Assembly: GCA_018105865.1 (NCBI GenBank)
Contig: CM030865.1
Coordinates: forward strand, 574,141-638,140
Direction of reading: 5' to 3'
DNA from: Metaphire vulgaris
Lineage: Eukaryota > Annelida > Clitellata > Crassiclitellata > Megascolecidae
DNA: 64,000 nucleotides
Part shown: positions 13,430 to 24,820 of the stretch, one piece after another
Layout: each line of letters begins with the position of its first letter
How positions within the stretch are numbered: position 1 is the first letter of the stretch
Notes under the pieces: model-generated
Seen by the model: only the letters and a program-made list of their open reading frames with translations
What the model was told of the DNA's origin: nothing
Databases searched by the model: none
Position numbers and translations under genes: made by a program

Positions 13430-15060
13430 GTGAGATTCTGCCGTAATTTCTTCTGTGTAAAGTAATGCGTTGTTATTGGACGCTTGTTTAGCGCCATCAC
13501 TGATAACTCTATATTTATATTTTGACTTCACAACTATAATCCAGACTTAGAAACTCTTATCTTGAATTTCAGTGAAAAGGTTGTTGCCATCGGCTGATGC
13601 ATTTGTTGTCATTTTAGTAAAAAAATTATAATTCTCTTGCTTCTTATTTTACTGGATCTTTGACGGTCTCCTGTGTGTTGTGTTTCTTTCAGGTGGAGCT
13701 CAAACAGTTGCCTCCAAGCTAAAAGAGAACGTACGTCTGCTCTGCTGGGTCATGACAAGTCCGTCTTCCGTCCAGACGAAGGCTCGGCACGTCAACGCCA
13801 CCTGGGGTCAGAGGTGCAACACCCTCATATTCATGAGTTCAATCGCCGACCCGGAACTTCCTGCCGTTGGGCTGAACGTGCCGGAAGGTCACGACAACCT
13901 TTGGGCGAAAACAAAGGCTGCTTTTCGATACGTTTACAAGAATCACCTGACGGATGCAGACTGGTTTCTCAAGGCGGACGACGACACCTATGCAGTCGTC
14001 GAGAACCTGAGATACCTGCTGAAGGATTTCAACCCAGGTGACCCGGTGTACTTCGGGCGGAGGTTCCGTCCTTATGTCTCCCAGGGCTACATGAGCGGAG
14101 GCGCAGGGTACGTCCTCAGCCGAGAGGCGCTCAAGAGGTTCGTGACTGTGGCCCTTCGCTCGGCGAATCTTTGCTCACAGGAGGTCGCTGGGACAGAGGA
14201 CGTTGAGATCGGACTGTGTCTTCAGAACTGCGGCGTCAGGGCGATGGACTCGAGGGACAGCTTTGGTCGAGAAAGATTTCACCCTTTTCCTCCTGATATG
14301 CACCTGATACCAGGTGCTGTCCCGAAGGATAACTGGTTTTGGCAGTACAACTTCTATCCCATACGGGAGGTATGTACTTGGGTTCGTGTTGTATGACTCT
14401 GACATTGGCTGGTTATCAGAGACTGGGTCTTATCTCTCCCTGTCTTTTGCTCTTATTTTTTGTGAAGAGTTAGAATTCTTTCATATTTTAAGATGCATGT
14501 ATAATTGTATATACTATCTATATAATATTAATGTGATATACTTTTTTTTCTGTGTAAATGTGTGCTTGTATTGCCTTGTATATTGCTATTGTCATTGTTT
14601 TAATTTACAGGGACCAGACTGTTGCAGTGACTTTGCCGTTACGTTTCACTACATTCCACCGCAGCTTATGTACGTCTTCGAGTACCTGATATATCATGTG
14701 CGTCCGTACGGCCTCCTGTCCAGCCTTGTGCTACCAGTGCCTATAGACAACCAGCAGGACGTTGGGTTACCCCGGTCAAGCAGTTGGATGCACACTGACT
14801 CCGAGATGCTCTCGCCCTCGTTCAGTCTTCTGCATACAAACAGTCGTAGTCGTTACATTCCGGGAAATCGCTCTTTCGTCGGAAAGGCACGTGACGATGT
14901 CCGTGACGGCGACGCTTTTAGACTGTTCGGCGTTAGCGTCCCGGAGGATGTCGTTCGGAAACAAAGGCAGTTTGGCAATCGGACCGAGCGACTGCGCTCG
15001 GATTTGACTCCGTCGAAGAGAAAGAGAGCGGCAGAAGAAGATGCCAAGACCCGGTCGTGA
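13156..15060 (+). CDS. C1GALT1: C1GALT1-like gene B (core 1 beta-1,3-galactosyltransferase), 3 exons
   Basis: Model: 13156-13429, 13693-14369, 14611-15060; 466 residues. Role as for gene A: Golgi transfer of galactose onto Ser/Thr-linked GalNAc. Residues about 15-36 (NVFVFVSGIILGFLSASIVL) are the type II anchor; the catalytic part begins LLCWVMTSPSS, has DDD at 187-189 (KADDDTY), YMSGGAGYVLSRE and EDVEIG, and exon 3 gives DCCSDFAVTFHYI and an EYLIYHVRPYG segment characteristic of the C1GALT1 C-terminus. Intron phases 1 and 0 equal those of gene A. After RPYG the protein continues for about 115 residues, ending in a Lys/Arg-rich tail, longer than the usual family member of about 360 residues. 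The start is the first of two adjacent ATGs (13156, 13159); further upstream the frame lacks an ATG. Confidence 0.9.
13693..14369 (+). CDS. C1GALT1: C1GALT1-like B exon 2 (catalytic domain)
   Basis: Acceptor TTTCTTTCAG ends at 13692; donor CGGGAG|GTATGT at 14369. Carries the nucleotide-sugar motifs listed for the gene, including NATWGQRC and FLKADDDTYAVV. Clearly alignable with 4491-5230 over its length. Confidence 0.95.
14611..15060 (+). CDS. C1GALT1: C1GALT1-like B exon 3 (C-terminus with extension)
   Basis: Acceptor TTTAATTTACAG ends at 14610; phase 0 reading gives the CCS and FHYIP motifs, then MYVFEYLIYHVRPYG, then a family-atypical tail to TGA at 15058-15060. Confidence 0.9.
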   Translation, partial: GPDCCSDFAVTFHYIPPQLMYVFEYLIYHVRPYGLLSSLVLPVPIDNQQDVGLPRSSSWMHTDSEMLSPSFSLLHTNSRSRYIPGNRSFVGKARDDVRDGDAFRLFGVSVPEDVVRKQRQFGNRTERLRSDLTPSKRKRAAEEDAKTRS

Positions 15061-17334
15061 GTGAAGAAGGCGAAGAAGCCATGGAGGGCCATTTTCATTC
15101 ACTTTGGATGATCATGTGGACGAATATGTTGCCACTGACATGGCAACGCCCAGTATTCTGGTGTATTGATTTTGCTCAAAAGAAATATCCAACTGCTCAG
15201 AAATGCTGCCAACTAAACTTCTTTTGATGGTAAATAATGGATTTGAATACTACTAAAGTTGTGATGATGTGGCTTCAAAATACCTCTTTTCTCTCTTGAA
15301 AAATTCAGAATCTGCAGATGGATGATGCAGGTGCTTTGGGGTCTATTTCTTAGATTTATGACTTTGTTGTGACACTTTTGCCATTATTCGTCTTTGTGTT
15401 GTGATGCTTGTTTTGACTTGCGATCAATGCAGCGACCCAATTCTCAGTTATTTTTATAGAAATGACTTTTAGCATCCTAGTGAAATTCTACTGAAATTTA
15501 TGAACATGTGATCATGTTATACGCGAATATTCCTGTCTATTACGATGGTAAAGTAAAATACTTAATTAAGAAGCTGTTTATTTATAATCACAAATGATTT
15601 TCTCTTTAAACAAAAGGTTTTTGCTTGTAATTATTAGTTGTAATCGTGTGGCAGTTGCCTTTTGCAAATACTATGGAGCCGATTGTATTTAGAATAGTTT
15701 TGTATGCAGGCTTTTGTGTTTATGGGATAATTCATATTTTTGGAATTGACATTTAAGTGTAGACAGTGTTTTATAGTGGGGTTAAACTGTATGGGATCTG
15801 TAGGCATTATGGCTGTGATTTTGTTTTAACTGAGTTTTCCCCATAGAAATGCTGTTTTAAAAATAATGTTGGTTTACTGTTTCACGTAATTGTATCGTTT
15901 GCTTACATTATTACATTACAGTATTTAGCCATGTAGATTTTTGGATATGAAGTACAGTGTAGACTGGATTTGTCACATGCAAACTGGTTGTTGAATTGGA
16001 TAAAAACTCGTTACTCTAGTATATTATGCTATAATAATGCTTTTCTTCGAATGGTGTAATTTTTAGAAATATGAAGCTGTTCTAGAGTAGAAGTAATATT
16101 TTGGATGTGGTGCAAATGCTGGTGCACTGTGTTAATGTGTGTCTTTGATGTTACATCATGTTTCAAATCAATATTGCTTTCTGATGCTGTGAATGCATCT
16201 TGAGTTAATGTCATCTGCTTTACATTGTATTATTTTGACTGTATTTTGAATGCCATTCTTATGTTGATGGATGTCATAGGCTCCTTATTCAAAATCTTTT
16301 TTTACTTTGACCTCCAGGACTCTCAATGATAGAGGGATACCTTGCCTTTTGATTTCGTTGTGTGAAATATTTTCAAGGGAGATGTGCAATGGTAAGGTTA
16401 CCTAGGTACGTGCAGAATTTCTCTCAAGGTTGTTTCTTAATGCTTTCATAAAAACGAAAATATTTTCCAACAATTTGGAACCATAATGGACAAATTTCAG
16501 GACCTGGATGAAAGAATCGTGACTTCAGTCGTGTGCAGTTGTATCAAGTGTTTCTAAGAAAGCCAAACAGGCTGCAGTTGTGCAAATCATGTTTCACTAT
16601 TAACTGTTAGCGTTTACAGGTTATTATTTATTGACGATAGCAAAGCATTGCATTGTCTGGAAGAGCTTTTAAAGAAATCATGTGTATTCAATGGATGTAA
16701 ACAACAAAAGGCCAAATTGTCACCCTCCATTGGAAAGTGGGTATCGACCAGTGGGGAGGGGAGAGGGGTTGTTAACCCCAGCAAAACGAACACTCAATGT
16801 ATCATCTTGAAGGTGAATTGTTGCTGTGCATAATTTCAATTTGCCATAATCTGAAAATTGCTGTTGCACTACTGAAGAGCAATGAATGTAATCAAGTCAT
16901 GTTCAATAATTGCGTAAGAATCTGTGCATAATTTCGAAATGCAGTTATCATTACAGTGGATTTCTTATTGGATTTGTTTTCAAGCAATAATATATGTTAT
17001 GGTATATAAGCATTTCATATTTCTTATTCAGAGTTGCAGTTATAAGCAATTGAAAACCCTGGATTGGAGAGACAATAATATGTCATTGGGTTGAAAATAC
17101 GGGTCGACCCATCAGCTACTTCTTTCATGCTTGACCAATTCAGTTATGGTTGACCCATTGTTCTGGATGCGGTTGACGTTAACTTATTTAGTTCTTTCGT
17201 ACTTTCACTTTCAAGCAAAACTGTACGCAACTACATTGACACAGGACTTTACGCATACACTTGGAAAGACAATCTTGTGCAAAAATGAGAAAGCATGTCC
17301 TTTCTATGCAAGAATGTTTTTCAATCGTCGTTGT
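15061..17334. other. AT-rich gap; probable 3' UTR of gene B and intergenic DNA
   Basis: No open frame longer than about 75 codons with coding character and no strong repeat is seen. The first part probably contains the 3' UTR of gene B; the poly(A) site cannot be fixed from the sequence. Confidence 0.5.
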
Positions 17335-17636
17335 CTACAAAAACCCAACAGTTAGGCCTTGAGATGACGTGATGGCCTTTGCCTCCTGGGTGACTATCTC
17401 CATGTCACAGCGAAGCAGAAGACCAACAAGAAACGACGCGGATCGCCATGCGTCCAACTTAGATCCACAGTCATCATAGATATCTTCTTGTGCGCCAACA
17501 TTGGGGTCTTCAGTTGTTGTTTTGGCAGAATTTTTGCTGACGATGTCAGAAAATCTTGTGAAACATTCACCCATTGCCCAGTATATGGCGGCTGTTTCAC
17601 AGTCTTCTTGATTTGAGCTGTATTTCATCAGGTTCT
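17335..17636 (-). CDS. BBS12: BBS12-like last exon
   Basis: Acceptor CTGTTTTCAG before 17636; phase 1 entry; stop TAG at 17335-17337. Contains the C-terminal equatorial helix region YDDCGSKLDAWRSASFLVGL, which matches the chaperonin pattern of a KxxAWR helix followed by a D-E-I strand. Confidence 0.8.
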
Positions 17637-19806
17637 CTGAAAACAGATTGAAAATGCCAGCTACAATTGCATTTCAGGACGACAAATTTCTTAGAAAATT
17701 AATCGGTATGACTGCCGTTAACATTCGGGTTAAAACTAGAAATAAACAAGTCGTAATATCTGCCCTGAATTTCAAGAAGTAAACAAAATATGCAAATGAG
17801 CTAAATCTAAAGGAAACAGGTGAGATTTGATGCAGGAAAATGCTGAATAAATTGCAGCAGCAACTCCATTTGAACTCCTCTAAGTTCATACAACGACTTA
17901 AACGAAAAGGTGTACCTGCCGAACCATCTAGGAATGCAGCACAGGTGCGTTCTGCGTGGCCGCTGCCGACGAGAGCTTTCCTCTGCGCCAGAACGCGCTG
18001 CATGCGATGCGCGCAATGCCACACCTGCTCCTCCCTCACCTCGGCCACTGATTCAACCGGATGACACACTATGGCTGTCTATGCAAACGACCACAATATA
18101 CAGATATGACTGTAGACATATTGATAGGGACAAGATTTTCCTGAAATTCATCTCCATCCATCCAAGGCTACTTTCTATTCCCTGTTGGTTTAGAATAACA
18201 AAGACGTATAATAGTTGGGCTATTTCGCTTCACCAATTCATGTGCATTAGGATAAAAGGGTCGATCCATATACCGTAGTACGTACGCACTGAGGGTGGAT
18301 TGGATTTAGGAGATTATGCATATGTACGGTGTACAAATGGAGGTAGAGGTTGAGAATATCCTAAATCCAATCCACATTGGATTTAGGAGATTTGCATATG
18401 TATAGTGTACAAATGGGGGTAGAGGTTGAAAATATGCGTTTTATGTATGCGTACTACTGTATATGGATGTGCCTATATCCCAGGATTATACTCCAAAGTC
18501 ATCAACAGAGTCAACAAATACTCATATACAGCTGTGACGTGACAATGCAAGACAGTAAGATGAAAATGTATTAAATATATAGCAGCAAATAAATAAATAA
18601 ATAAATAATAATAGTTATTATTATTAATATAGCTGGGTTGAAGTGGTCTATTAGGAACAGTACCGTCTTAATTATTATGTAGGCTGAAACCAAATGTTAG
18701 ACGCTATTGGCAAATTTGCCATTATATATACCTGGAGAGGCACCTTTGATGATCTAACTTGGACTGTGACGTAATGCTGTTCCTTGTTCGGCTTCAGGTG
18801 CTTCGTCCAACCGTTGTTCCAGAGCCTCAACTCAATGCCAGTTGCAACAGAAGAAGACTTCAAATAGGAAAATAATAATCACACAGATAAACACAACACC
18901 ACTACAAGATAAGAAACTATCAGAGACAAGACGCTCTCCTCAAAATCCCTCTACAGCATATAATAATAATAATAATAACAATAATAATAATAATAATAAT
19001 AATATTAACTGGCATTCAAGATGAAGCCACAGTCTCCATGTTTTATCTCAACTGTCAAAATGCTTGGCCCTTATAGAAGGCTATATAGAGTTCGACCAGG
19101 GAGTTAACTCCTTTGTTTCAACCTTCTGTCAATCCTGTCAGCCACTCTTTATATGTATATATAAAGATGTGTATATGTATATACATGTATGTATATACAC
19201 TCTTTATATATTGTATATGTATATACACTCTTTATATGTACTATATATGTATATATACTCTTCATATGTATATACACTCTTTATATACAGTGAACCTATA
19301 TTTCAGCCATGTACCTACTGCATGTAACTGTGTAACTGTCATTACCTGGACCTCATGAAAAGCTATGGAATTAATTGTCAAAGAACTAACGGGTTCTGTC
19401 TAAGCATGCAGGTGGACAGAGAACCCAAATGCAAGATGAAAGCCATACAATGACGCAGATCACCACCTCAGCACAGTCGACAATGTACGAATTCATTGGA
19501 GCATTGGTTGCACGAGACAACGCAGAAAGACAACTGTAAGGAATGCCACTGAAGACAACCACTTTTCGACAACGGCAGTTGTACAACAGATTTTCATCTA
19601 CGCTGCCTCTGACAAAAAGTATCCCAACGTTCATCTGAAAACAACCAAATGGGATACAATAATAATACATACATATATACACACAAGAATGACCCTTTGT
19701 ATTTCGGCATCATTTGGAAATGTTAAATCTCAAAAGGAAAACGTCAAAAGACAAGATTTTGAGTCAAATCCATTGAATAAGTATGCAATGTATCTGAATA
19801 GTACTT

Positions 19807-19853
<47 letters not shown>

Positions 19854-20291
19854 TATTATTATTATTATTATTATCACAATGAAGCTGGTTGGGACATTAG
19901 GTATATGGATGGAAGATATTGGGAAGACAGGTTTTAAGCTTAGGCATAACTGTTCAACCCATGCAGCATTTAATACATTTCAAAGTGTCTAAGAAATGAC
20001 AGTTAGGTATAATGAGGCTGAATACTAATAAGCACAAACAAAGCATTTAGATAACTGTGCTCAACAATTCAGTACAACCAAATGTACAACACAATAGCAT
20101 ACAACCACATACACCAGTCACCTGCTTAATTACGCTGATGGCACCGTTTAACCAGGTGTCGTATTTGCTTTCGACAGCGAAGAGATTCTTCTGAACCGTT
20201 GTGACCTTGGCATCATTCCTGAATCCCTGATGATGGTATGATGATGTTAAATCACCATTTACCAGCTGGAAAGACAAAGCATTTGAAAGAT

Positions 20292-20380
<89 letters not shown>

Positions 20381-23300
20381 CACACACACACACAAGCAAA
20401 CAGTCAAATATCCAATGATGCATTTCAGAGGTAAACAACTTGTTCTGTTGCTGTTGAGATCCTGGATTTCAAGACGATGAAAACAAAGCAAAGTTCTACA
20501 AAAGCCAATATCTTAATAACCTGAAGAAATCCACCCAATTGTAACTTCTGCAGTGACAGAAACAAACAACAAAAGGAAGATTAAGATGGCTGAAGTATTT
20601 GAAGACCTGCTATTTTCATATCCACGATATCAGGAAACCAGTGCACTGGTCAACAGTCTACAGTCTCCTCCTAGACAATTCAGAACCTAGGTCCAACGAC
20701 TGGTCTTCGATTTCAAACTGGAAATATTTTGGTCAGATGACAAATAAGGCTAATTCTCCGTTGACACAATCTCCCAATTCATAAATCAGAAATTGAGTAA
20801 AGAACCTAAGAATTGAAAAAAAACTGCTGATCACATTTTACCAAAGCGTGTCTCTCGGCGCGTTTTCCTCTCCAACCACAAACGAAACTTGGTCCGAATC
20901 GACCGAAAGTAGAAGACCTTCGACCATGCACGTCCGCTTCTCTTCGACGCCACCGAGACAACGCGTTTGAATGAGAACAACATCAAACCTAAAAGATACA
21001 AAGCACGAGCGTAAAAGCAACTTCAGTTCCGTCTTGGCAAGATTTCTGGCGTCAAAAATTAACATCAAAACCCTACCGCTATTTATCCCAACACTAATTC
21101 TTCACATGAGTTTATTTGCATTCAAATGAGTTCTTCAGGCACATCTGCATCTGCCCCAATGAAAATTATGTGGAAAATGGTCACTTTGACAAGTAACATG
21201 CATCATGGTAAAAACTTACATCTTCTTTTCAGCAACAAACCATAAATCAGAGACAGGAGAGAAGAAAAGAAAATAGAAAAGAAAATATATTGCAAGAAAG
21301 TATATAACAAAATAACTGGCCGAGACCTGTCGCTTGTGCCCCCTATGAGCTGTCCGTGGGCCATTTCGACGACTAACTTCATCATGTCATCGGCGCCGTG
21401 ACTTAGTCTTGATCCAAGCTCCATCAGCCATTGGCTGAGGGACATTGAGGAATTGCTGAGATGGATAAGCGGGGAATGAATCCCCCTTTGAACTCCGGTA
21501 TTTTCTTCATCTGAAAAAGAGGAAAACGTCTGTACGGGAGAAAACAACCAAGCAAATGCACATCCGGAGCTCTGCTGAGCCGACGGTGGGTCGGGGCATT
21601 TGGCATTTCTGTCGCCGGAACTGATCGCCAGATGTCGACTGTATCTATTCCGTGGAGCGTCGTCAGCTGCGGTGTAGCCGCTGTCTATGACACCCGAAGA
21701 CAAGCGGCTTCCAGCTGCAACATCGTCATCTTCAAACTCTGTCATGTCTTCAATGACGCCACCGAATGACACTGCATGCCAATCGATTCCAACGATGTCC
21801 TCCTCCAAGCCACCTGGTTCCAGCAACCCATCGCATCCCATCAGATGGCATGCCTTTGTTCCGGACCCAGAGTCCCTCCGTGCTCTGCTTTCCACTGAAC
21901 ACAAACTACAACTCGCAAGAGAACAGCCGTGGTCTCGAGCACAGCTCTCGGCGAAACTGATTCTGGCGACGTCTTTCTGAAGACAGGAAATACGCGAGCC
22001 AAAATCTCTTGTACAAGGAAGAAGTTTGCAATCGTCTATCGTCAACGGATCGTGATTTAGAGACGACTCAAGAGAAGAGGAACACGGATGATTTCTCTGC
22101 GATGCCGAGACAAACGGCGTGCCCGAGAAACAGTCTTCAAAATCCTCGTCATTCACTGAATCAGCTCTGATGTCTTCTGTGCAAAGTCCTTCCTCGCCTC
22201 TTCCAAGATGCCCGTCACAACCAGACGATATTTCCTGGTGAGCCATTTTCCTGTAAGACTCCTCTAAATTAAACGCCTCCGAAGATAATGTATTCGAGGT
22301 TGTTTTTGTCAAAACAGTTTCGTTGTTCACGCGAAGATCTGAATCGAAAAACCAACTGACATCGTCATCGTGGAAAAAGCATTCTGCGTCAGTCGAATTC
22401 ACCGCTGATACTCCTTCGCGTGGATTTGGTTGACTTAGATCGTCTTTAAGAGAACTCTGTGGATTGTTGTCTCCACATCCGGACAGCAACGTGCTTTCCC
22501 GCTGAATTTCTTGATTACCAGAACTGGACGGGAAGTTGTCGAGGTACCTGATTGCAGATGAGTGCATGAGATGAGTGATGGAAGCTTCTAAACCAGCTTC
22601 AAATGTCTTGACTATTTTGAACACGTCAAAACCCTACAATAGAAATAGTCATTCAAAGAAAATATGCTACAAACTTGCAACTGATCAATCTTGTACGACA
22701 ATGACATATTAAAATATTATTAATTATTTCTAAATCAACAAATAACAGTCAGTCATTTTCTAAAGATAAATTAAAGCATAGATGCTCCATCAATTAACAA
22801 CATTCCGAAATTTATGTATCAGTATTAAATCAATTAAAGAAATGAATCGCGCCAATCAATTCACTGGTAATTAACCCCTTAACTGGGGATCCTGAATATA
22901 TCCGTCCATTTTACATTGAGTTACAGTTAAATACACGGTTAAGGGGTTAAGTGGAGGACTAAGACAAAAGTGAGTATTGAGACTTCTAACAAAGCACTTT
23001 GGTTTGAAACTGTTAACAAGGACTATGAAGATAATGAGCCACACAAAGCAGACAAGAGGTGCCATCGTCAGAACAAGTGCTATATAAATGCCCTGTTACA
23101 TTACATGGCAGATACGCTTGCAGGATGAGATGATAGGAGAATGTTCGGGTGCTGCATATCAGTTGCTAAGCCAGTCACCTGGCTGACAAGTTCTTCCAGT
23201 TTCAGGTACCAGAGTCCAGCCATCATCAGCAGCGTCTTGCTACAGTTGCCATGAGATGAATGATGTGACTGCACAACACCGTTGATCACATTGTACACTG

Positions 23301-23523
23301 GGTGCTACATGGCAGAAACAACGTACTAAAATTAGCTGTATTTCAAAGCCTATGTTATGCAAGACACAAGAGTCAATGAAGGGCAGTGAAACAGATTATG
23401 GTAGATAGAGAAAGCAGAACGAATAGGATAGTTGAAGAAGAGCAGTGAAACAGACTAAGGCAGATGGACAGAACCAAGAAGAATGGACAATAAAATGCAG
23501 AAAATTATAATAGAATTATTATT

Positions 23524-23619
<96 letters not shown>

Positions 23620-23927
23620 GTATGCTTCAAGTGCTGATAATAGAATTAATAAAGTCAAAACAACAAAAGCAATTCTAATTGAAAAAAGGTTAAATATACT
23701 TTTAAAAATTTGGAATTTGAGTTTAGAACCTTGTCATTCTATCAGACAGATATCTCGTACGAAACAATATCAACATCGATCCAAAAGGAAAGTGAGTAGA
23801 CCACTAGAGGAATAAATAGGAAATCATAGAAACACTATGAACCTCAATATCCAGATTCTGAAGAAGAAATGCAGTACAAGAGAACAAGTCGAAATGCTTC
23901 TCGTCCCCATCCATCACACACTTAATG
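17335..23927 (-). CDS. BBS12: BBS12-like chaperonin gene, 9 exons, 5' end missing
   Basis: Minus-strand exons: 23927-23843, 23304-23179, 22633-21327, 20988-20842, 20265-20122, 19634-19467, 18857-18732, 18039-17916, 17636-17335. BBS12 is a vertebrate group II chaperonin-like protein that with BBS6 and BBS10 helps CCT assemble the BBSome, needed for ciliary transport. Order matches: equatorial start (LDIEHPVYNVINGVV), SRLSHGADDMMKLV, apical part (LVNGDLTSSYHH, NVGILFVRGSVDENLL, SALSRATNA), LRLWNNGWTKHL, then EEQVWHCAHRM..LVGSGHAE and a C-terminal KLDAWRSASFLV...DMEIVT segment. Nearly all junctions agree in phase; 20842 to 20265 does not (phase 2 to 0), so a small exon or different donor is missing there. 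About 840 codons are covered, more than the roughly 700 of the vertebrate protein, because the large exon has a Ser/Asp/Glu-rich insert. The initiating exon was not identified. Confidence 0.8.
17916..18039 (-). CDS. BBS12: BBS12-like exon (EEQVWHCAHRM)
   Basis: Donor GGCAG|GTACAC at 17916 is clear, phase 1. The acceptor GGCCGAG before 18039 is weak, but it is the only one that keeps frame with the preceding exon and gives the spacing expected from BBS12; a stronger-looking AG at 18070-18069 would not. Contains the position normally occupied by the chaperonin glycine-rich VxGGGxxE loop, here LVGSGHAE. Confidence 0.65.
18297..18440. repeat. Imperfect tandem duplication with inverted ends
   Basis: The segment starting ttggatttaggagat and continuing catatgtaYRgtgtacaaatgg is present twice (from about 18299 and 18376). 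Between them cctaaatccaatcca is the reverse complement of tggattggatttagg, so the first copy can form a stem. Lies in a BBS12-like intron. Confidence 0.75.
18732..18857 (-). CDS. BBS12: BBS12-like exon (LRLWNNGWTKHL)
   Basis: Acceptor CCTATTTGAAG before 18857; donor CTCCAG|GTATAT at 18732, phase 0 at both ends. An alternative donor AAAG|GTGCCT lies at 18744 in the same frame. Confidence 0.7.
18961..19005. repeat. AAT microsatellite
   Basis: Direct run in a BBS12-like intron; a second AT-rich tract with repeated tatatgtatatacactcttta lies at about 19140-19285. Confidence 0.9.
19467..19634 (-). CDS. BBS12: BBS12-like exon (apical domain)
   Basis: Acceptor TTGTTTTCAG before 19634, donor GCTGAG|GTGGTG at 19467, 56 codons in phase 0. 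Encodes MNVGILFVRGSVDENLL and SALSRATNAPMNSYIVDCAE, matching the apical-domain strand and the SRATxA segment of CCT-like proteins. Confidence 0.88.
19808..19875. repeat. CAT/ATT trinucleotide microsatellite
   Basis: Direct run of cat followed by att. Confidence 0.95.
20122..20265 (-). CDS. BBS12: BBS12-like exon (LVNGDLTSSYHH)
   Basis: Acceptor TTGTCTTTCCAG before 20265 and donor AAGCAG|GTGACT at 20122, phase 0. The GDLTxxYxHxGF pattern is a hallmark I associate with BBS12 rather than with other CCT relatives. Confidence 0.85.
20293..20392. repeat. GA then CA dinucleotide microsatellite
   Basis: About 80 bp of ga followed by about 16 bp of ca, just upstream (on the minus strand) of the exon at 20265. 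Confidence 0.97.
20842..20988 (-). CDS. BBS12: BBS12-like exon (CMVEGLLL)
   Basis: Acceptor TATCTTTTAG before 20988, entered with one base so that it continues exactly from 21327. Encodes FDVVLIQTR and EEKRTCMVEGLLLSV. Proposed donor CTTTG|GTAAAA at 20842 leaves phase 2, which conflicts with the next exon. Confidence 0.65.
21327..22633 (-). CDS. BBS12: BBS12-like large exon with acidic insert
   Basis: Acceptor TTCTATTGTAG before 22633; donor GACAG|GTCTCG at 21327 chosen because phase 2 joins to 20988. The start (GFDVFKIVKTFEAGLEA) and the end (SQWLMELGSRLSHGADDMMK) fit the chaperonin fold. The roughly 350 codons between are rich in Ser, Asp, Glu and Cys and show no recognised domain. The frame continues past 21327 into a hydrophobic stretch that I treat as intron. 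Confidence 0.8.
22871..22950 (+). mobile_element. TTAA-flanked MITE, copy 3
   Basis: TTAA at both ends, TTAACCCCTTAACTGGGG at the left and CGGTTAAGGGG at the right, core tccattttacattgagtta. It is the inverse of copy 1 and nearly identical to it (gatcc, atatatccg). Lies in a BBS12-like intron. Confidence 0.85.
23179..23304 (-). CDS. BBS12: BBS12-like exon (HPVYNVINGVV)
   Basis: Acceptor GCCATGTAG before 23304, donor AGCCAG|GTGACT at 23179; 42 codons, phase 0 both ends. Sequence resembles the helix that follows the chaperonin GDGTT loop, here SSHGNCSKTLL, which lacks the ATP-binding GDG. Loss of the canonical ATPase motif is usual in BBS-type chaperonins. Confidence 0.82.
23519..23620. repeat. 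ATC trinucleotide microsatellite
   Basis: About 100 bp of uninterrupted atc between two BBS12-like exons. Confidence 0.97.
23843..23927 (-). CDS. BBS12: BBS12-like first recognised exon
   Basis: Acceptor CTCTTTTTCAG before 23927 and donor ATTGAG|GTTCAT at 23843; entered with one base, left in phase 0 and continuous with 23304 (NLDIE then HPVYN). Upstream coding exons must exist; one speculative start is ATG at about 24487 on the minus strand, followed by eight codons and GTATGA. Confidence 0.7.
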
Positions 23928-24820
23928 CTGAAAAAGAGAAAACATGTCTCAACATTTAGAATCCCAATCAATATTGTTATACATAAAGCCTCAAATATAT
24001 CAACATATTCTGAGAATCCACGGTTCTCTTTCTGTAACATCTCAACTGGGTGAGAAAGAAGAAATAATCTCTAATTATCCTGCAAAATAAGTTAAATAAG
24101 CTGATGACAACATGAAATTAGAGTGGATCAGTGGGGGAGGGAGTAGTTAGTAAGCAGTTACCAGGCAATGCCCCTTACTCCCCATACATATATAACATTG
24201 CATCTCAAAACCCATCTTTTTATATATTTTTCAGACAAACAAACCTTTTGCATGTTCCCAGCTGTGACTTCACAATCTCAACTGAAAGAAATGCATAGAA
24301 TACTGTCACTTAAGAAATCTGCTTCATTTTCAATTATCTCATTACAAATTAGATTGCAATGAAACAAACTAAAATAAAATTAATTAATATCTGTAAACAA
24401 TCCTATTAAACTCCTCTGACAAAGCACACATCGTTATTTTCGCCTGGCCATTTTCATACCAATTCCTGCTCAAACGCAATCGACATATACGCGTCTAACT
24501 TAGCATTAATGAAAAGGAGCAACAAAATTATGTGAAAATCTGCAAATTATGTCTATATTATACTTCATAACGAATCATAAGAGAGCAATTAATAAAAAAA
24601 GTCTTAGTCATAACCAAGTGACGACATGACTTGTCCTGCAGCAGCATTTCGACCGACAAAAGTCATCATCCATTCATTTATAATTATTAGTAATAGTAGG
24701 CAAGTTCCATTTTATTTCAGTTTTAGCTGAAATCCAAAATATTCAAAATTAGCTTCCTTAGAAGCGGAAGCGGAAGTCCAATCAATTGAAGCTCAACATT
24801 TGCAACAAGCAGTTGTGTTC

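Noticed and set aside
13019..13531. 170- and 126-codon minus-strand frames
   Set aside because: Antisense of C1GALT1-like B exon 1; no motif of their own.
21203..21326. Hydrophobic membrane-like end of the large BBS12-like frame with donor GAAGAT|GTAAGT at 21220
   Set aside because: The donor is good, but its phase does not fit the chaperonin frame of the next exon, whereas 21327 does; kept only as a possible alternative.
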